Part shown: piece by piece, positions 1 to 7,861 of the stretch
How positions within the stretch are numbered: position 1 is the first letter of the stretch
Layout: every line of letters begins with the position of its first letter
NCBI GenBank assembly: GCA_034180465.1
Contig: JAXFOH010000013.1
Coordinates: forward strand, 1 to 16,008
Reading direction: 5' to 3'
Origin: CAKUIA01 sp034180465
GTDB lineage: Bacteria; Verrucomicrobiota; Verrucomicrobiia; Opitutales; Intestinicryptomonadaceae
DNA: 16,008 nt
The notes under the pieces: model-generated
Database searches by the model: none
What the model was told of the DNA's origin: nothing
What the model saw: the letters and a program-made list of their open reading frames with translations, nothing else
Position numbers and translations under genes: made by a program

Positions 1-1
1 G

Positions 2-418
2 GACAAACTTGTTTTGGGCAATATGGACTCCAAGCGCGACTGGGGCTATGCTCCCGAATATGTAGAGGGTATGTGGCGCATACTTCAGGCCGAAAAGCCG
101 TCGGAATATGTTTTGGCTACACACGAAACACACACGGTAAGGGAATTTGTGCAGTTGGCATTTGCGCGTTTAGGTATGGATATAGACTGGCAGGGCTCTG
201 CCGAAAACGAAAAGGGCATATGCAGGCAAACTGGCAAGGTTGTTGTAGAAGTTTCGCCCAAATATTATAGACCCACCGAAGTAGACTTTTTATTGGGAGA
301 CCCCGCAAAGGCCAAAAAAGAGCTTGGTTGGGCGCCCCAAACAACCTTTAAGAAGCTTGTTGAAATTATGACCGACAGCGACTTTAGACTGGCGCAAACC
401 GAAGCGAAATTAAAATAG
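2..418 (+). CDS. gmd: GDP-mannose 4,6-dehydratase, C-terminal part (gene starts before the window)
   Basis: The gene is open from the first full codon at position 2 and ends with TAG at 416-418, giving 138 residues, roughly the last two fifths of a usual GMD of about 350 residues. The enzyme is a cytoplasmic NADP-dependent SDR that turns GDP-mannose into GDP-4-keto-6-deoxymannose, the first step to GDP-L-fucose. Family signatures seen: SKRDWGYAPEYVEGMW near the start, TVREF, YYRPTEVDFLLGD and KKELGW, the usual GMD C-terminal end that helps bind the GDP-sugar. The nucleotide-binding GxxGxxG and the catalytic Tyr-Lys would lie upstream, outside the window. The stop codon is followed directly by the ATG of fcl (TAGATG, no spacing), so the two are almost surely translated from one mRNA. 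A TTG at 14 is in frame but internal and is not the start. Confidence 0.95.
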   Translation, partial: DKLVLGNMDSKRDWGYAPEYVEGMWRILQAEKPSEYVLATHETHTVREFVQLAFARLGMDIDWQGSAENEKGICRQTGKVVVEVSPKYYRPTEVDFLLGDPAKAKKELGWAPQTTFKKLVEIMTDSDFRLAQTEAKLK

Positions 419-1366
419 ATGGAAAAAAGCGATAAGATTTTTATTGCAGGCCACAACGGAATGGTTGGCGGCGCAATTTTAAGGGCTTTAAAAAACAGCG
501 GCTACGGCAACTTTGCGCTTAGGTCGCACAAAGACCTTGATTTAACCGACCAGCAAAAAACGGAAGAGTTTTTCCTTGCCGAAAAGCCCGATGTTGCCGT
601 TATTGCGGCGGCAAAAGTAGGCGGCATTTATGCAAACGCAACGTATCCTGCCGAATTTATAGAAATAAATTTGGCAATTGCGCTAAACACAATACGCGCG
701 GCAAAAAAGGCGGGCGTTAAACGCCTGCTTTATTTGGGGAGCACTTGCATATATCCTCGAATGGCACCCCAGCCCATCCCCGAAAGCGCACTGCTTACAA
801 GCGAGCTTGAAAAGACAAACGAAGCCTATGCAATAGCCAAAATTGCTGGGCTAAAGCTTTGCGAATTTTTCCGAAAGCAATACGGGCTTTGCTACCACAG
901 CGCAATGCCCACCAACCTTTACGGCCCCGGCGACAACTATCACGAAAAGAATTCGCACGTTTTGCCCGCCTTAATACGCCGCTTTCACGAAGCTGCAAAG
1001 AGGGGCGACAAAGAGGTTGTTTTATGGGGCACAGGCAAGCCTCTGCGCGAATTTTTGCATGTGGACGACTTGGCTTGCGCATGCGTGCATTTGCTTGAAA
1101 TAGACAACCCGCCCGACTTGGTAAACTTGGGCAGCAACGAAGAGGTTTCTATTGGCGAGCTTGCCGAAATTGTTGCCGATGCCGTCGGCTTTAAAGGCAA
1201 GATTGTGCACGACACAACCAAGCCCGACGGCACGCCGCGCAAGCTGTGCGACACAACATTGTTGCGCTCTTTGGGGTGGAAGCCAAAATACGATATACGC
1301 TCGGGCGTTAAGGCAACCTACAAAAACTTTTTGGACGAGCTTGAAAAAGGCACAATAAGAATTTAG
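419..1366 (+). CDS. fcl: GDP-L-fucose synthase (GDP-4-keto-6-deoxymannose 3,5-epimerase/4-reductase)
   Basis: This 315-residue SDR enzyme has the normal family length. It epimerises GDP-4-keto-6-deoxymannose at C3 and C5 and reduces C4 with NADPH, giving GDP-L-fucose, the donor for fucosylated surface glycans. The Rossmann glycine motif GHNGMVG is at residues 11-17. The SDR triad is complete: Ser108 in LGSTCIYP, Tyr137 and Lys141 in YAIAK. The family signature MPTNLYGPGDNYH and the segment REFLHVDDLA are also present. The ATG at 419 touches the gmd stop codon, so translation is probably coupled and no separate ribosome binding site is needed. A terminator follows about 35 nt after the stop. 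gmd and fcl together give the complete GDP-mannose to GDP-fucose route. Confidence 0.97.
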   Translation: MEKSDKIFIAGHNGMVGGAILRALKNSGYGNFALRSHKDLDLTDQQKTEEFFLAEKPDVAVIAAAKVGGIYANATYPAEFIEINLAIALNTIRAAKKAGVKRLLYLGSTCIYPRMAPQPIPESALLTSELEKTNEAYAIAKIAGLKLCEFFRKQYGLCYHSAMPTNLYGPGDNYHEKNSHVLPALIRRFHEAAKRGDKEVVLWGTGKPLREFLHVDDLACACVHLLEIDNPPDLVNLGSNEEVSIGELAEIVADAVGFKGKIVHDTTKPDGTPRKLCDTTLLRSLGWKPKYDIRSGVKATYKNFLDELEKGTIRI

Positions 1367-1400
1367 AGAAAAGCTTTTTTGCCGACATAGAAAACAAACA

Positions 1401-1430
1401 AAAACCGCCGTTTAACTCGGCGGTTTTTTG
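1401..1430. terminator. Bidirectional Rho-independent terminator between fcl and capG
   Basis: A 10-bp perfect stem, AAAACCGCCG (1401-1410) with CGGCGGTTTT (1418-1427), encloses a 7-nt loop. On the + strand the stem ends in a run of six T. On the - strand the complementary A-rich flank gives a similar T run. It lies in the 89-bp gap between the convergent genes fcl and capG and should stop transcription from both sides. Confidence 0.9.
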
Positions 1431-1455
1431 TCGTTTGCTTTGGCTGTTATGCGCG

Positions 1456-2595
1456 CTATTTTTTGTCTATGCCGTACCAGCGTGCTGCCAGTTTTGCCGT
1501 GCCCATAATAAGCTTTAGCACGCGCCACGAAGTGTTTTGCACGGTGTAGTCGGGGCATATTTTTTTGTAGCCGCCGTTTTGGGCAAATTCGTCTATAACA
1601 AGCTCAATGCTGTCTAAAACCGTTTGCTTGTCTAGCCCGGTAAGCACTATTGTGCCGGCGTCCATTGCTTCGGGGCGTTCCAAAGCCTGCCTTATTGTTA
1701 TTGCCGGAAAGTTTAGCATGCTAGATTCCTCGCTTATTGTGCCCGAGTCGGAAATCGCGCATTTTGCGTTCATTTGCAGTGCGTTGTAGTCGAAAAACCC
1801 GAAAGGTTTAAGCCACTGCACGCGCTTGTCTATAACGGCGTTTTCAAGGGCTTCTATGCGCTTGCGCGTGCGCGGGTGCGCCGAAACTATAACGGGCATA
1901 TCGTATTTTTGCGCAACGGCGTTTAAAATATCTATAATTTTATGCAGATTTTCGGGCAAATCCACATTCTCTTGTCTGTGGCAGCTTACAATAAAATAAC
2001 CGCTCTTTTTAAGCCCAAGCTTTTCGAGAATGTTCGAGCTTTTAATCTTTTGCATATTGTCGTTTAAAACTTCGAACATTGGCGAGCCCGTAAGGTAAAC
2101 GCAGCGGTGCGGCAACCCTTCGGACAAAAGGTGGCGGCGCGAATTTTCGGTATATACCAAATTGAAATCCGCAATATGGTCTATAATGCGGCGGTTTATT
2201 TCTTCGGGAACGTTAAAGTCGAACGAGCGGTTGCCTGCCTCCATATGGTAGATGGGAATTTGCATTCTCTTTGCCATAATGCCAGCAATGGCGGCGTTTG
2301 TGTCGCCCAAAATAAGCACGGCGTCGGGCTTTTCGTCTACAAAAACTTTTTCGATTTTTGTAAGGGTTTCGCCCAGAACGTGCCCTAGCGACGACGTGTC
2401 TACCGAAAGGTAGTAGTCGGGGTCGCGCAAGCCAAGCTCTTCAAAGAATATGCGGTTAAGTTCGTAGTCGTAGTTTTGCCCCGTGTGCACAAGCTTGTGG
2501 TTTAGGTGCTTGTCTAGCAGCTTCATTACTGCCGAAAGTCTTATTATTTCGGGGCGCGTTCCAACAATGGTTAAAACTTTTAAATTAGATTTCAT
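1456..2595 (-). CDS. capG: UDP-GlcNAc 2-epimerase family, CapG/FnlC type (UDP-L-FucNAc synthesis)
   Basis: The 379-residue protein belongs to the non-hydrolysing UDP-N-acetylglucosamine 2-epimerase family (WecB-like, GT-B fold). Seen motifs: GTRPEIIRLS at the N-terminus, HTGQNYDYELN, HMEAGNRSFDFNVPEEINRR, VSCHRQENVD, and SDSGTISEESSMLNFPAI near the nucleotide-binding end. WecB itself makes UDP-ManNAc. Here the gene sits 3 nt after capF in an operon with capE, the S. aureus CapE-CapF-CapG (FnlA-B-C, WbjB-C-D) order, so the likely reaction is the last C2 epimerisation of UDP-N-acetyl-L-talosamine to UDP-N-acetyl-L-fucosamine. That assignment rests on context; the family fold is clear from the sequence. 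A fair Shine-Dalgarno AAGG lies about 8 nt before the ATG. Confidence 0.93.
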   Translation of the reverse strand: MKSNLKVLTIVGTRPEIIRLSAVMKLLDKHLNHKLVHTGQNYDYELNRIFFEELGLRDPDYYLSVDTSSLGHVLGETLTKIEKVFVDEKPDAVLILGDTNAAIAGIMAKRMQIPIYHMEAGNRSFDFNVPEEINRRIIDHIADFNLVYTENSRRHLLSEGLPHRCVYLTGSPMFEVLNDNMQKIKSSNILEKLGLKKSGYFIVSCHRQENVDLPENLHKIIDILNAVAQKYDMPVIVSAHPRTRKRIEALENAVIDKRVQWLKPFGFFDYNALQMNAKCAISDSGTISEESSMLNFPAITIRQALERPEAMDAGTIVLTGLDKQTVLDSIELVIDEFAQNGGYKKICPDYTVQNTSWRVLKLIMGTAKLAARWYGIDKK

Positions 2596-2598
2596 TTC

Positions 2599-3729
2599 TT
2601 AAACCTTTTCAAAGAATGTGTCGGGGTCGGTAGTGTCGAAAAATTCGTTTATCCAAAACAAGGTGTAAAGCTCCTCGGTGCCTATGTTTGTTATGTTGTG
2701 CGTATACCAAACCGGCATATCAACAAAAGACGGGGTTTTGCCGTCTAAAACAAAAGAATGCGTTTTGTTGCTACCTATGCGGCGAAGCTCTATTTTTGCC
2801 CTGCCTTTTATAACCGCAAAACGCTCTATTTTTCGCGTATGGTAGTGGTTGCCGCGCGTTATGTTTGCCGCCGTTGTAGAAAATGAAAATTGGCCGCAGC
2901 CTCCGTTTTGTTTTACGGTTTCCACAAAAACCCCGCGGTTGTCGCTATTGCATTTAAGCGCAAATGGAAAGAATTTTTCGGGTTCTATGTACGAGCGGAA
3001 AGTGTTAAAAAGCTTAACCGAAAAGCTATCGCTTAAGTCTGGAAAAATTCCGTTTTGCAGATATTGGCTTTTAAAGCCCTCAAAAATATCTAGCAGCTGC
3101 GAGACTTTTAAATGCGCGTTTGCCTGTATTGCAAGGCAGCCGTTGTTTGTGCGGTTTTCTATGTGCTTTATAATTTCTTTGCACAAGTTTCCCACATATA
3201 TAAGCGGCAGCTCGGCGTCGGTTTTTATTTCGGGCGTTTCGTTATGCGTAAGCTTGTGGCAAAAGGTTGCAACAACCGAATTGTAGTTTGGCCTGCAAAA
3301 GGGGCCGAACACATTGGGTATTATGCAGCCGGTAAATGCGCGTTTTTCGCATTCGGCAGCCCAGTCGCAAAACATTTTGCGGCAGGCGGCTTTGCTTTGG
3401 CCGTAAAGGTTGTCTTTTGCCTCCTGCGTAGAGCCCGAAAAAATTATGTGCAAATTGTCGTTCGCTTTTTTTGCGGCGTCTATAAGGCTTCTTGCGAGCG
3501 ATATGTTTTTATCGTACAATTCCTGCATATTCTGGCAGCGGTTGATTCCCGCCAAGTGCACAATGCAGTCGCATTTTTTTGCAAAATCTTCAAGCTGGGT
3601 CGGGTTTAAAAAATATTCGCGAGAAAACTCAACGCGCTCGAAGCGTTCGGGCATTGTTCCCAAAAGGTTGTATAGCCAGCCGCCTATAAACCCGTTTTGT
3701 CCCGTAATGCCTACTTTTATTTTTTGCAT
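2599..3729 (-). CDS. capF: CapF-type bifunctional UDP-sugar reductase/epimerase with C-terminal cupin
   Basis: I place the start at the ATG at 3727-3729, giving 376 residues, because the product then begins MQKIKVGITGQNGFIGG with the Rossmann motif at the very N-terminus, as in CapF of about 370 residues. The longer open frame to 3867 runs into the preceding gene and adds 46 basic residues unlike the family. The N-terminal SDR domain (about 1-245) includes VHLAGINR, SGSTQEAKDNLYGQSK with the catalytic Tyr and Lys, and PNVFGPFCRPNYNS. The C-terminal cupin (about 250-376) has GNHYHTRKIERF, whose His residues and Glu match the zinc site expected in CapF. In the known pathway the cupin domain epimerises C3 of the CapE product and the SDR domain then reduces C4 with NADPH. 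The gene lies 2 nt after the small cupin gene and 3 nt before capG. Confidence 0.93.
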   Translation of the reverse strand: MQKIKVGITGQNGFIGGWLYNLLGTMPERFERVEFSREYFLNPTQLEDFAKKCDCIVHLAGINRCQNMQELYDKNISLARSLIDAAKKANDNLHIIFSGSTQEAKDNLYGQSKAACRKMFCDWAAECEKRAFTGCIIPNVFGPFCRPNYNSVVATFCHKLTHNETPEIKTDAELPLIYVGNLCKEIIKHIENRTNNGCLAIQANAHLKVSQLLDIFEGFKSQYLQNGIFPDLSDSFSVKLFNTFRSYIEPEKFFPFALKCNSDNRGVFVETVKQNGGCGQFSFSTTAANITRGNHYHTRKIERFAVIKGRAKIELRRIGSNKTHSFVLDGKTPSFVDMPVWYTHNITNIGTEELYTLFWINEFFDTTDPDTFFEKV

Positions 3730-3731
3730 TT

Positions 3732-4151
3732 TTATATAGTCCAAGTTTGCGGCGGATACTTTATTTGTTCGCCTAAGGTCTCGTTTAATGTCTTTTCTGA
3801 AAGCACCAAAATTTGCGCGTGTTCGCCTTCGGTTTTTATGCAGTTTGCATATCCTTTGGGAACGCATAAAATCTGGCTTTTTTTGCCGCTTAGCAAATAG
3901 CTTAAAACCGGCAAGTCTTTAGACGGGCTTTGCCAGTTATCTACCTTAACAAGACCAATTTTTGCCTCGCCCGAAAGGCAAAAGAACCACTTTTTCTCGT
4001 ATTTATGCCCGTTCCAATTCCTTGTTACATTCGGGTTTTGGTCTATAACATAAAGCCTTTTTTGCTCTCCTAAAACAAACGAATTTAACGCCGAAACGCT
4101 TCCCCTTTCGTCGGTAAAAATTTCGCCGTCTATAAGTTCGGGTTGGCTCAT
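3732..4151 (-). CDS. Small RmlC-like cupin (sugar 3,5-epimerase-like) in the UDP-FucNAc operon
   Basis: A 139-residue single-domain protein resembling short dTDP-4-dehydrorhamnose 3,5-epimerase-like proteins. The ATG at 4149-4151 is chosen because it overlaps the capE stop by four bases (ATGA), typical of coupled translation; a TTG nine bases upstream is a weaker alternative. Seen features: DERGSV near residue 14, NGHKYEKKWFFCLSGEAKIGL with a His where RmlC has its catalytic base, and VPKGYANCI where RmlC proteins usually have a His-containing P-x-G-F-x-H segment. That second His is replaced by Asn, so full epimerase activity is doubtful. It could be a partner subunit, a sugar-binding protein or an isomerase for a modified sugar. 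It is extra to the minimal CapE-F-G pathway. The family is fairly sure, the role is not known. Confidence 0.75.
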   Translation of the reverse strand: MSQPELIDGEIFTDERGSVSALNSFVLGEQKRLYVIDQNPNVTRNWNGHKYEKKWFFCLSGEAKIGLVKVDNWQSPSKDLPVLSYLLSGKKSQILCVPKGYANCIKTEGEHAQILVLSEKTLNETLGEQIKYPPQTWTI

Positions 4152-5164
4152 TTTGCGCAAACGTCGTTTCTTACCATATCAAGCTTAAGCAAAAGTTTTT
4201 TCATTTCGTCTACGCTTAAAAGCTCGGTGTTTTCGGAATTATAGGTTTCAACTTCGTTGATTTTTTCGGAGCCTTCGGTGAAATATTTGTCGTAGTTTAA
4301 ATCGCGCGTGTCGCAGGGAATTCTGTAGTAGTTTCCCATATCTACGGCTTTTGCCATTTCCTCTTGCGTTACCAAAGTTTCGTAAAGTTTTTCGCCGTGG
4401 CGCGTGCCTATAATGTTTACGGGGCTGTTCGAGTTGTAAAGTTCCTTTAAAGCCTGTGCTAAAACATCGAGCGTAGCCGAAGGGGCTTTTTGCACAAACA
4501 AGTCTCCGTTTTGGGCATGTTCAAACGCGAAAATAACAAGGTCTACCGCGTCTTCAAGCGTCATCATAAAGCGTGTCATTTTCGGGTTTGTAAGGGTTAT
4601 GGGGGCTTTGCGCTTAATTTGGTCTATCCAAAGCGGAATTACCGACCCGCGCGACGCCATAACATTGCCGTACCTTGTGCACGAAATTGTTGTTTTTGCA
4701 TTTTCGCCCAAAGCTCTGCCCTTTGCAATGGCAACCTTTTCCATCATGGCCTTCGAAATTCCCATTGCGTTTATGGGGTAGGCCGCCTTGTCGGTCGAAA
4801 GCACAACAACATTTTTTACCCCGTGCGCTATTGCCGAATCCAAGACATTGTCGGTGCCTATGACGTTTGTTCTTAGCGCCTGCATTGGGAAAAATTCGCA
4901 GCTTGGCACCTGCTTTAACGCAGCTGCCGAAAATATGTAGTCTACTCCGTCCATTGCGTTGTCTACGCTTTGGCGGTCGCGTACATCGCCTATATAAAAC
5001 TTAACTTTGGGGTTTTGCAAGGCGTGGCGCATGTCGTCCTGCTTTTTTTCGTCGCGGCTGAAAATGCGTATTTCGCCGAAGTCGGAGTTTAACATTCTTT
5101 TTAGAACGGCGTTGCCGAAAGAGCCCGTGCCGCCTGTTATAAGTAAGGTTTTATTTTTGAACAT
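4148..5164 (-). CDS. capE: UDP-GlcNAc 4,6-dehydratase/5-epimerase (CapE/FnlA/WbjB)
   Basis: The 338-residue extended SDR enzyme is close to the usual CapE length. It removes water from UDP-GlcNAc and inverts C5, giving UDP-2-acetamido-2,6-dideoxy-beta-L-arabino-hexos-4-ulose, the first step to UDP-L-FucNAc. The NADP-binding motif GGTGSFG is at residues 11-17. FSAAALKQVPSCE, VLSTDKAAYPINAMG and ISKAMMEK follow. The position of the catalytic Tyr of YxxxK is Met134, with Lys138 kept; a Met in this place is a known mark of the CapE group, unlike the Tyr of PseB/FlaA1. The gene leads the capE-cupin-capF-capG set, whose junctions are -4, +2 and +3 nt. It starts 64 nt after the YibE/F gene. That gap holds a TTGACG but no convincing -10 partner, so it may be read from upstream. 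Confidence 0.95.
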   Translation of the reverse strand: MFKNKTLLITGGTGSFGNAVLKRMLNSDFGEIRIFSRDEKKQDDMRHALQNPKVKFYIGDVRDRQSVDNAMDGVDYIFSAAALKQVPSCEFFPMQALRTNVIGTDNVLDSAIAHGVKNVVVLSTDKAAYPINAMGISKAMMEKVAIAKGRALGENAKTTISCTRYGNVMASRGSVIPLWIDQIKRKAPITLTNPKMTRFMMTLEDAVDLVIFAFEHAQNGDLFVQKAPSATLDVLAQALKELYNSNSPVNIIGTRHGEKLYETLVTQEEMAKAVDMGNYYRIPCDTRDLNYDKYFTEGSEKINEVETYNSENTELLSVDEMKKLLLKLDMVRNDVCAK

Positions 5165-5228
5165 TGTAGTAGGTTAAGCGTGTATCGATATGTTAAAGAC
5201 TTTCCTATTTAATCGGGTTCGTCAAGGG

Positions 5229-6356
5229 CTAAAGCTTGGGTTTTAGAATGAAGGCCCCAACCAACGCCGTAAAGGGGGCAACCAAAACAAGCCCGAAAGA
5301 CCCGACCAAAGTTTTTACCGCCTCGCTTGCAACGTAGGGATTGTTTAAAAAGTCTACGGGCGAAACGCCCTGGGCTGCAAAAGTCATCATAAGGGTTATG
5401 TATCCGCCCGAATAGGCAAGCAGCAAGGTTGTAGACATTGTTCCCACAACAAGCCTGCCAATGTTAAGCCCCGAAGCCAAAAGCTTGGTTCTGACTATTT
5501 GCGGGTTTCGCCTTACCAGTTCGCGCATGCCGGCGGCAACATCGGTGCTTAAATCCATAACCGCCCCCGACGATGACAAAAATATTGCGCCTATATAAAT
5601 GTCGGCCAAATTTAAATCTTCAAAGCCCGAATATAGCAACGCCTGCGAATATGGCATAACGGCACCGTTTATCTTGAATAGCTTCGAGAAAAAATACGCG
5701 GTAATGCAGCTTGCAAAAACGCCTAGCATTGTCCCCAAAAAAGAGGTGGCTCCCTTTCTTGTAAAGCCCGCCACCAAAAATATTATGGCAGCCGAAAGTA
5801 TGAAAACCGCCGCCATGCAAACCCATATGGGATTTGCGCCGTCCAGGCAAAGCGGGATTACAATTTTCCAAATTACCACGCACGAAAACACGAAGGAAAC
5901 CAAGGCCTTTAGCCCCGTCATTCCCGCAAAGGCAATCAGCAAAAGCGCAAAAAGCCCAAAAAGCAGCACCATTTGGTTTGTGCGGTAAAAATCCTGAACA
6001 TTTATGGTGTCTTTTTCGGGCGAGGCGTTTTCGGGAACGGCGGCCAAAACGGTGTCGTTTACCTCGAACATCTTGTCCAAATCCATTTGCGCCCTTAAGA
6101 TATTTGCGCCGTTAAATATTTGCCCTGAATGTTTGCCGCTTAGGATTTTTATTTTAAGCGATTGCTCGCCGCGCTTTACAACGCCCGTGGTAAATACGTT
6201 TGAATTGTCGGTTTGTAAAACAACGGCCTTTTCTTTGCTGCCCTCGCAAAGCCCTATTTGGTTGTAGGGCTTTATAAAGAGGGCCGCCATGCATGCGGCG
6301 GCGAAAACGAGAACCGTTATAAGGTCTTTAACGAACAAATCGCGCGGGTTTTGCAT
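5229..6356 (-). CDS. YibE/F-like multi-pass membrane protein
   Basis: This 375-residue protein matches the YibE/F family (PF07907) in layout and motifs. An N-terminal membrane segment (about 11-28) is followed by a soluble domain outside the membrane (about 33-125). Further hydrophobic segments lie near 128-147, 150-170, 178-197, 204-224, 250-266, 305-327 and 350-371. The best family mark is GAVMDLSTDVAAGMREL at 264-280, with the small-residue and Asp pattern typical of YibE/F. The biochemical role of the family is not established; transport is often assumed. The gene starts 3 nt after the alkaline phosphatase stop, so the two are one transcription unit. In many Firmicutes YibE and YibF are separate neighbours; here one full-length gene is present. 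Family assignment is good, function unknown. Confidence 0.85.
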   Translation of the reverse strand: MQNPRDLFVKDLITVLVFAAACMAALFIKPYNQIGLCEGSKEKAVVLQTDNSNVFTTGVVKRGEQSLKIKILSGKHSGQIFNGANILRAQMDLDKMFEVNDTVLAAVPENASPEKDTINVQDFYRTNQMVLLFGLFALLLIAFAGMTGLKALVSFVFSCVVIWKIVIPLCLDGANPIWVCMAAVFILSAAIIFLVAGFTRKGATSFLGTMLGVFASCITAYFFSKLFKINGAVMPYSQALLYSGFEDLNLADIYIGAIFLSSSGAVMDLSTDVAAGMRELVRRNPQIVRTKLLASGLNIGRLVVGTMSTTLLLAYSGGYITLMMTFAAQGVSPVDFLNNPYVASEAVKTLVGSFGLVLVAPFTALVGAFILKPKL

Positions 6357-6359
6357 TGG

Positions 6360-7751
6360 CTATTTAACCGTCTGCTTTAGCATTTTTGCTATGTCGGTGT
6401 TGTCTATGGTGCCATTAAAGGCATCGCTTTGCGCGCCTATTGCGGTTGTGCTTACGGGCAATGCCGTATGCGCGTTCGATGTCCAAGCAACCGCCGCCTT
6501 GTTGTTTAAAACGGTAATAAGCGCGTTTGTAAAGTTTTCGGCCCTTTTTGTATCGGGTTTTTGTCCTTTAAGATTTTTGTCGAAGCTTGCCTTAAGCTTG
6601 GCAATTTCGTCTTTTGTCAAAACCGTGCGGTCATTTTTTAAGTCGCCTTCAAACTTAAACGAAAAGAATTTTAAAATGTCGGACTTTAAGTCGTCGAAAG
6701 CAAGCGACGGGTTTTTCATATGCTTTTTTATCGCTTTTGCGATAATGTCGCGCGAGTTTTTTTGGCATTCCAAAAGATTTATGTACGACTTATAGCCCGT
6801 GCCTGCAAAGCCCAGCGTAAGGCCGCCCGTTTCGTGGTCGCCGGTAACTACAATCAAAGTTTCGTTCGGGTGCTTTTTTTGAAATTCCAACGCAACTTTT
6901 ACGGCCTTGTCGAAGTCTAGCACCTCTTTTATCACCGTTGCGGCATCGTTTGCATGGCACATCCAGTCTATCTTGCCGCCTTCTACCATAACAAAAAAGC
7001 CCTTGGGATTGTCTAAAATTTCTATCGCCTTTTCCGTAAAGTCGGCAATTCTGGGGCCGCTTCGGTCGTCTATGGCGTAGAGCAAGGCTCCCTTTCCGGC
7101 AAAAGCCATTGTTTTGCCACAGCCCTTTTTTACGTTTTTAAGGGCGTCTTTGCCGAAATATACGCTATAGCCTTTTTGTTCGGCAAGTTTATAGGCGTCG
7201 CCATTATATTGGCTCGACTCTTTTTTGTCGGCGTCGCCAATGCCGCCGCCGCCGAAAAAGTCGAAATTGCTGTTTATCATATCAATCGCAATTTTGTAGT
7301 AGTTCGAGCGGCTGTCGTTGTGCGCGTAAAAGGCGGCAGGCGTTGCGTGGTTAATTGTTACGCTTGTTATAATGCCAACCTTTTTGCCGTTTGCTTTCGC
7401 AACTTCAGCGATAGACTGCAGCCTTTTGCCTTCGGCGTTTATGCCCAAGGCTCCGTTGTTTGTCTTTTCGCCGCAAGCAATTGCCGTTCCGCTTGCCGCC
7501 GAGTCGGTAATAAACGAATTTGCCGCGCGCGTATATGTGATTGCGTTGTTGGGCAGCTTGTTTATTGCCAAGCCGTCCATATTATTCATATGCAAAAATT
7601 CGTCGGTCATCATTCTTTGGGGAATGGACATTCCGTCGCCAATAAACAGAAAGACGTATTTTACGGGGCTAAGTTCTTTTGCCGCGGCAAAAGAGCAAAT
7701 ACACGCAAAAAGAGTTGCGCACAAAGCAATGCTTTTTTTCCAATTCATCAT
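6360..7751 (-). CDS. phoA: Periplasmic alkaline phosphatase, PhoA family
   Basis: The 463-residue protein hydrolyses phosphate monoesters in the periplasm. A signal peptide is plain: MMNWKK, a hydrophobic stretch, then a probable cut after Ala24 in FAAA-KE. Every core catalytic element of the E. coli family can be placed: Asp39 in IGDG, nucleophile Ser84 in TDSAASGT, His135 and Thr137 in NHATPAAF, Arg148 in HNDSRSN, Glu257 in MVEGGKID, Asp262 and His266 (CHAND), Asp305-His306 in TGDHETGG, and His428 in SNAHTALPV. Two adjacent ATG codons (7749-7751 and 7746-7748) could both serve as start. No Shine-Dalgarno is visible. It is the first gene of a - strand unit with the YibE/F gene and perhaps the cap genes. 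No clear Pho box was recognised. Confidence 0.95.
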   Translation of the reverse strand: MMNWKKSIALCATLFACICSFAAAKELSPVKYVFLFIGDGMSIPQRMMTDEFLHMNNMDGLAINKLPNNAITYTRAANSFITDSAASGTAIACGEKTNNGALGINAEGKRLQSIAEVAKANGKKVGIITSVTINHATPAAFYAHNDSRSNYYKIAIDMINSNFDFFGGGGIGDADKKESSQYNGDAYKLAEQKGYSVYFGKDALKNVKKGCGKTMAFAGKGALLYAIDDRSGPRIADFTEKAIEILDNPKGFFVMVEGGKIDWMCHANDAATVIKEVLDFDKAVKVALEFQKKHPNETLIVVTGDHETGGLTLGFAGTGYKSYINLLECQKNSRDIIAKAIKKHMKNPSLAFDDLKSDILKFFSFKFEGDLKNDRTVLTKDEIAKLKASFDKNLKGQKPDTKRAENFTNALITVLNNKAAVAWTSNAHTALPVSTTAIGAQSDAFNGTIDNTDIAKMLKQTVK

Positions 7752-7773
7752 AATAGTATGTAAATATCGCGGT

Positions 7774-7802
7774 CTAATTTAGAATGAAAAATCGAAAAGT
7801 AC
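7774..7802 (-). promoter_or_regulatory. Possible sigma-70-like promoter of the phosphatase operon
   Basis: On the - strand, TTGTAC (about 7797-7802) is followed after 17 nt by TAAATT (about 7774-7779), some 25 nt before the phosphatase start. The match to TTGACA/TATAAT is only 3 and 4 of 6, but the spacing is ideal and the site lies between the upstream gene's terminator and the start codon, where a promoter must be if the hairpin works. Confidence 0.35.
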
Positions 7803-7810
7803 AAGCTTCA

Positions 7811-7846
7811 AAAAAAGCGCATTTGAGGGGTTGTCAATGCGCTTTT
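7811..7846 (-). terminator. Rho-independent terminator of the proline-rich protein gene
   Basis: An 11-bp perfect stem, AAAAGCGCATT (7813-7823) with AATGCGCTTTT (7836-7846), is followed on the - strand by a T run (complement of the A run from 7811). It begins about 15 nt after the stop of the gene at 7862-8485. The other side also has T-rich flanks, but no + strand gene ends here. Confidence 0.85.
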
Positions 7847-7861
7847 GAAAAATTTTGCGCC

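Noticed and set aside
3730..3867. 46-residue N-terminal extension of CapF
   Set aside because: It lies inside the small cupin gene in another frame, is very basic, and the Rossmann motif of CapF proteins starts right at the inner ATG (3729).
4902..4919. TTGGCAC string that looks like half of a sigma-54 promoter
   Set aside because: It lies inside capE and has no TTGC-like -12 element at the right spacing.
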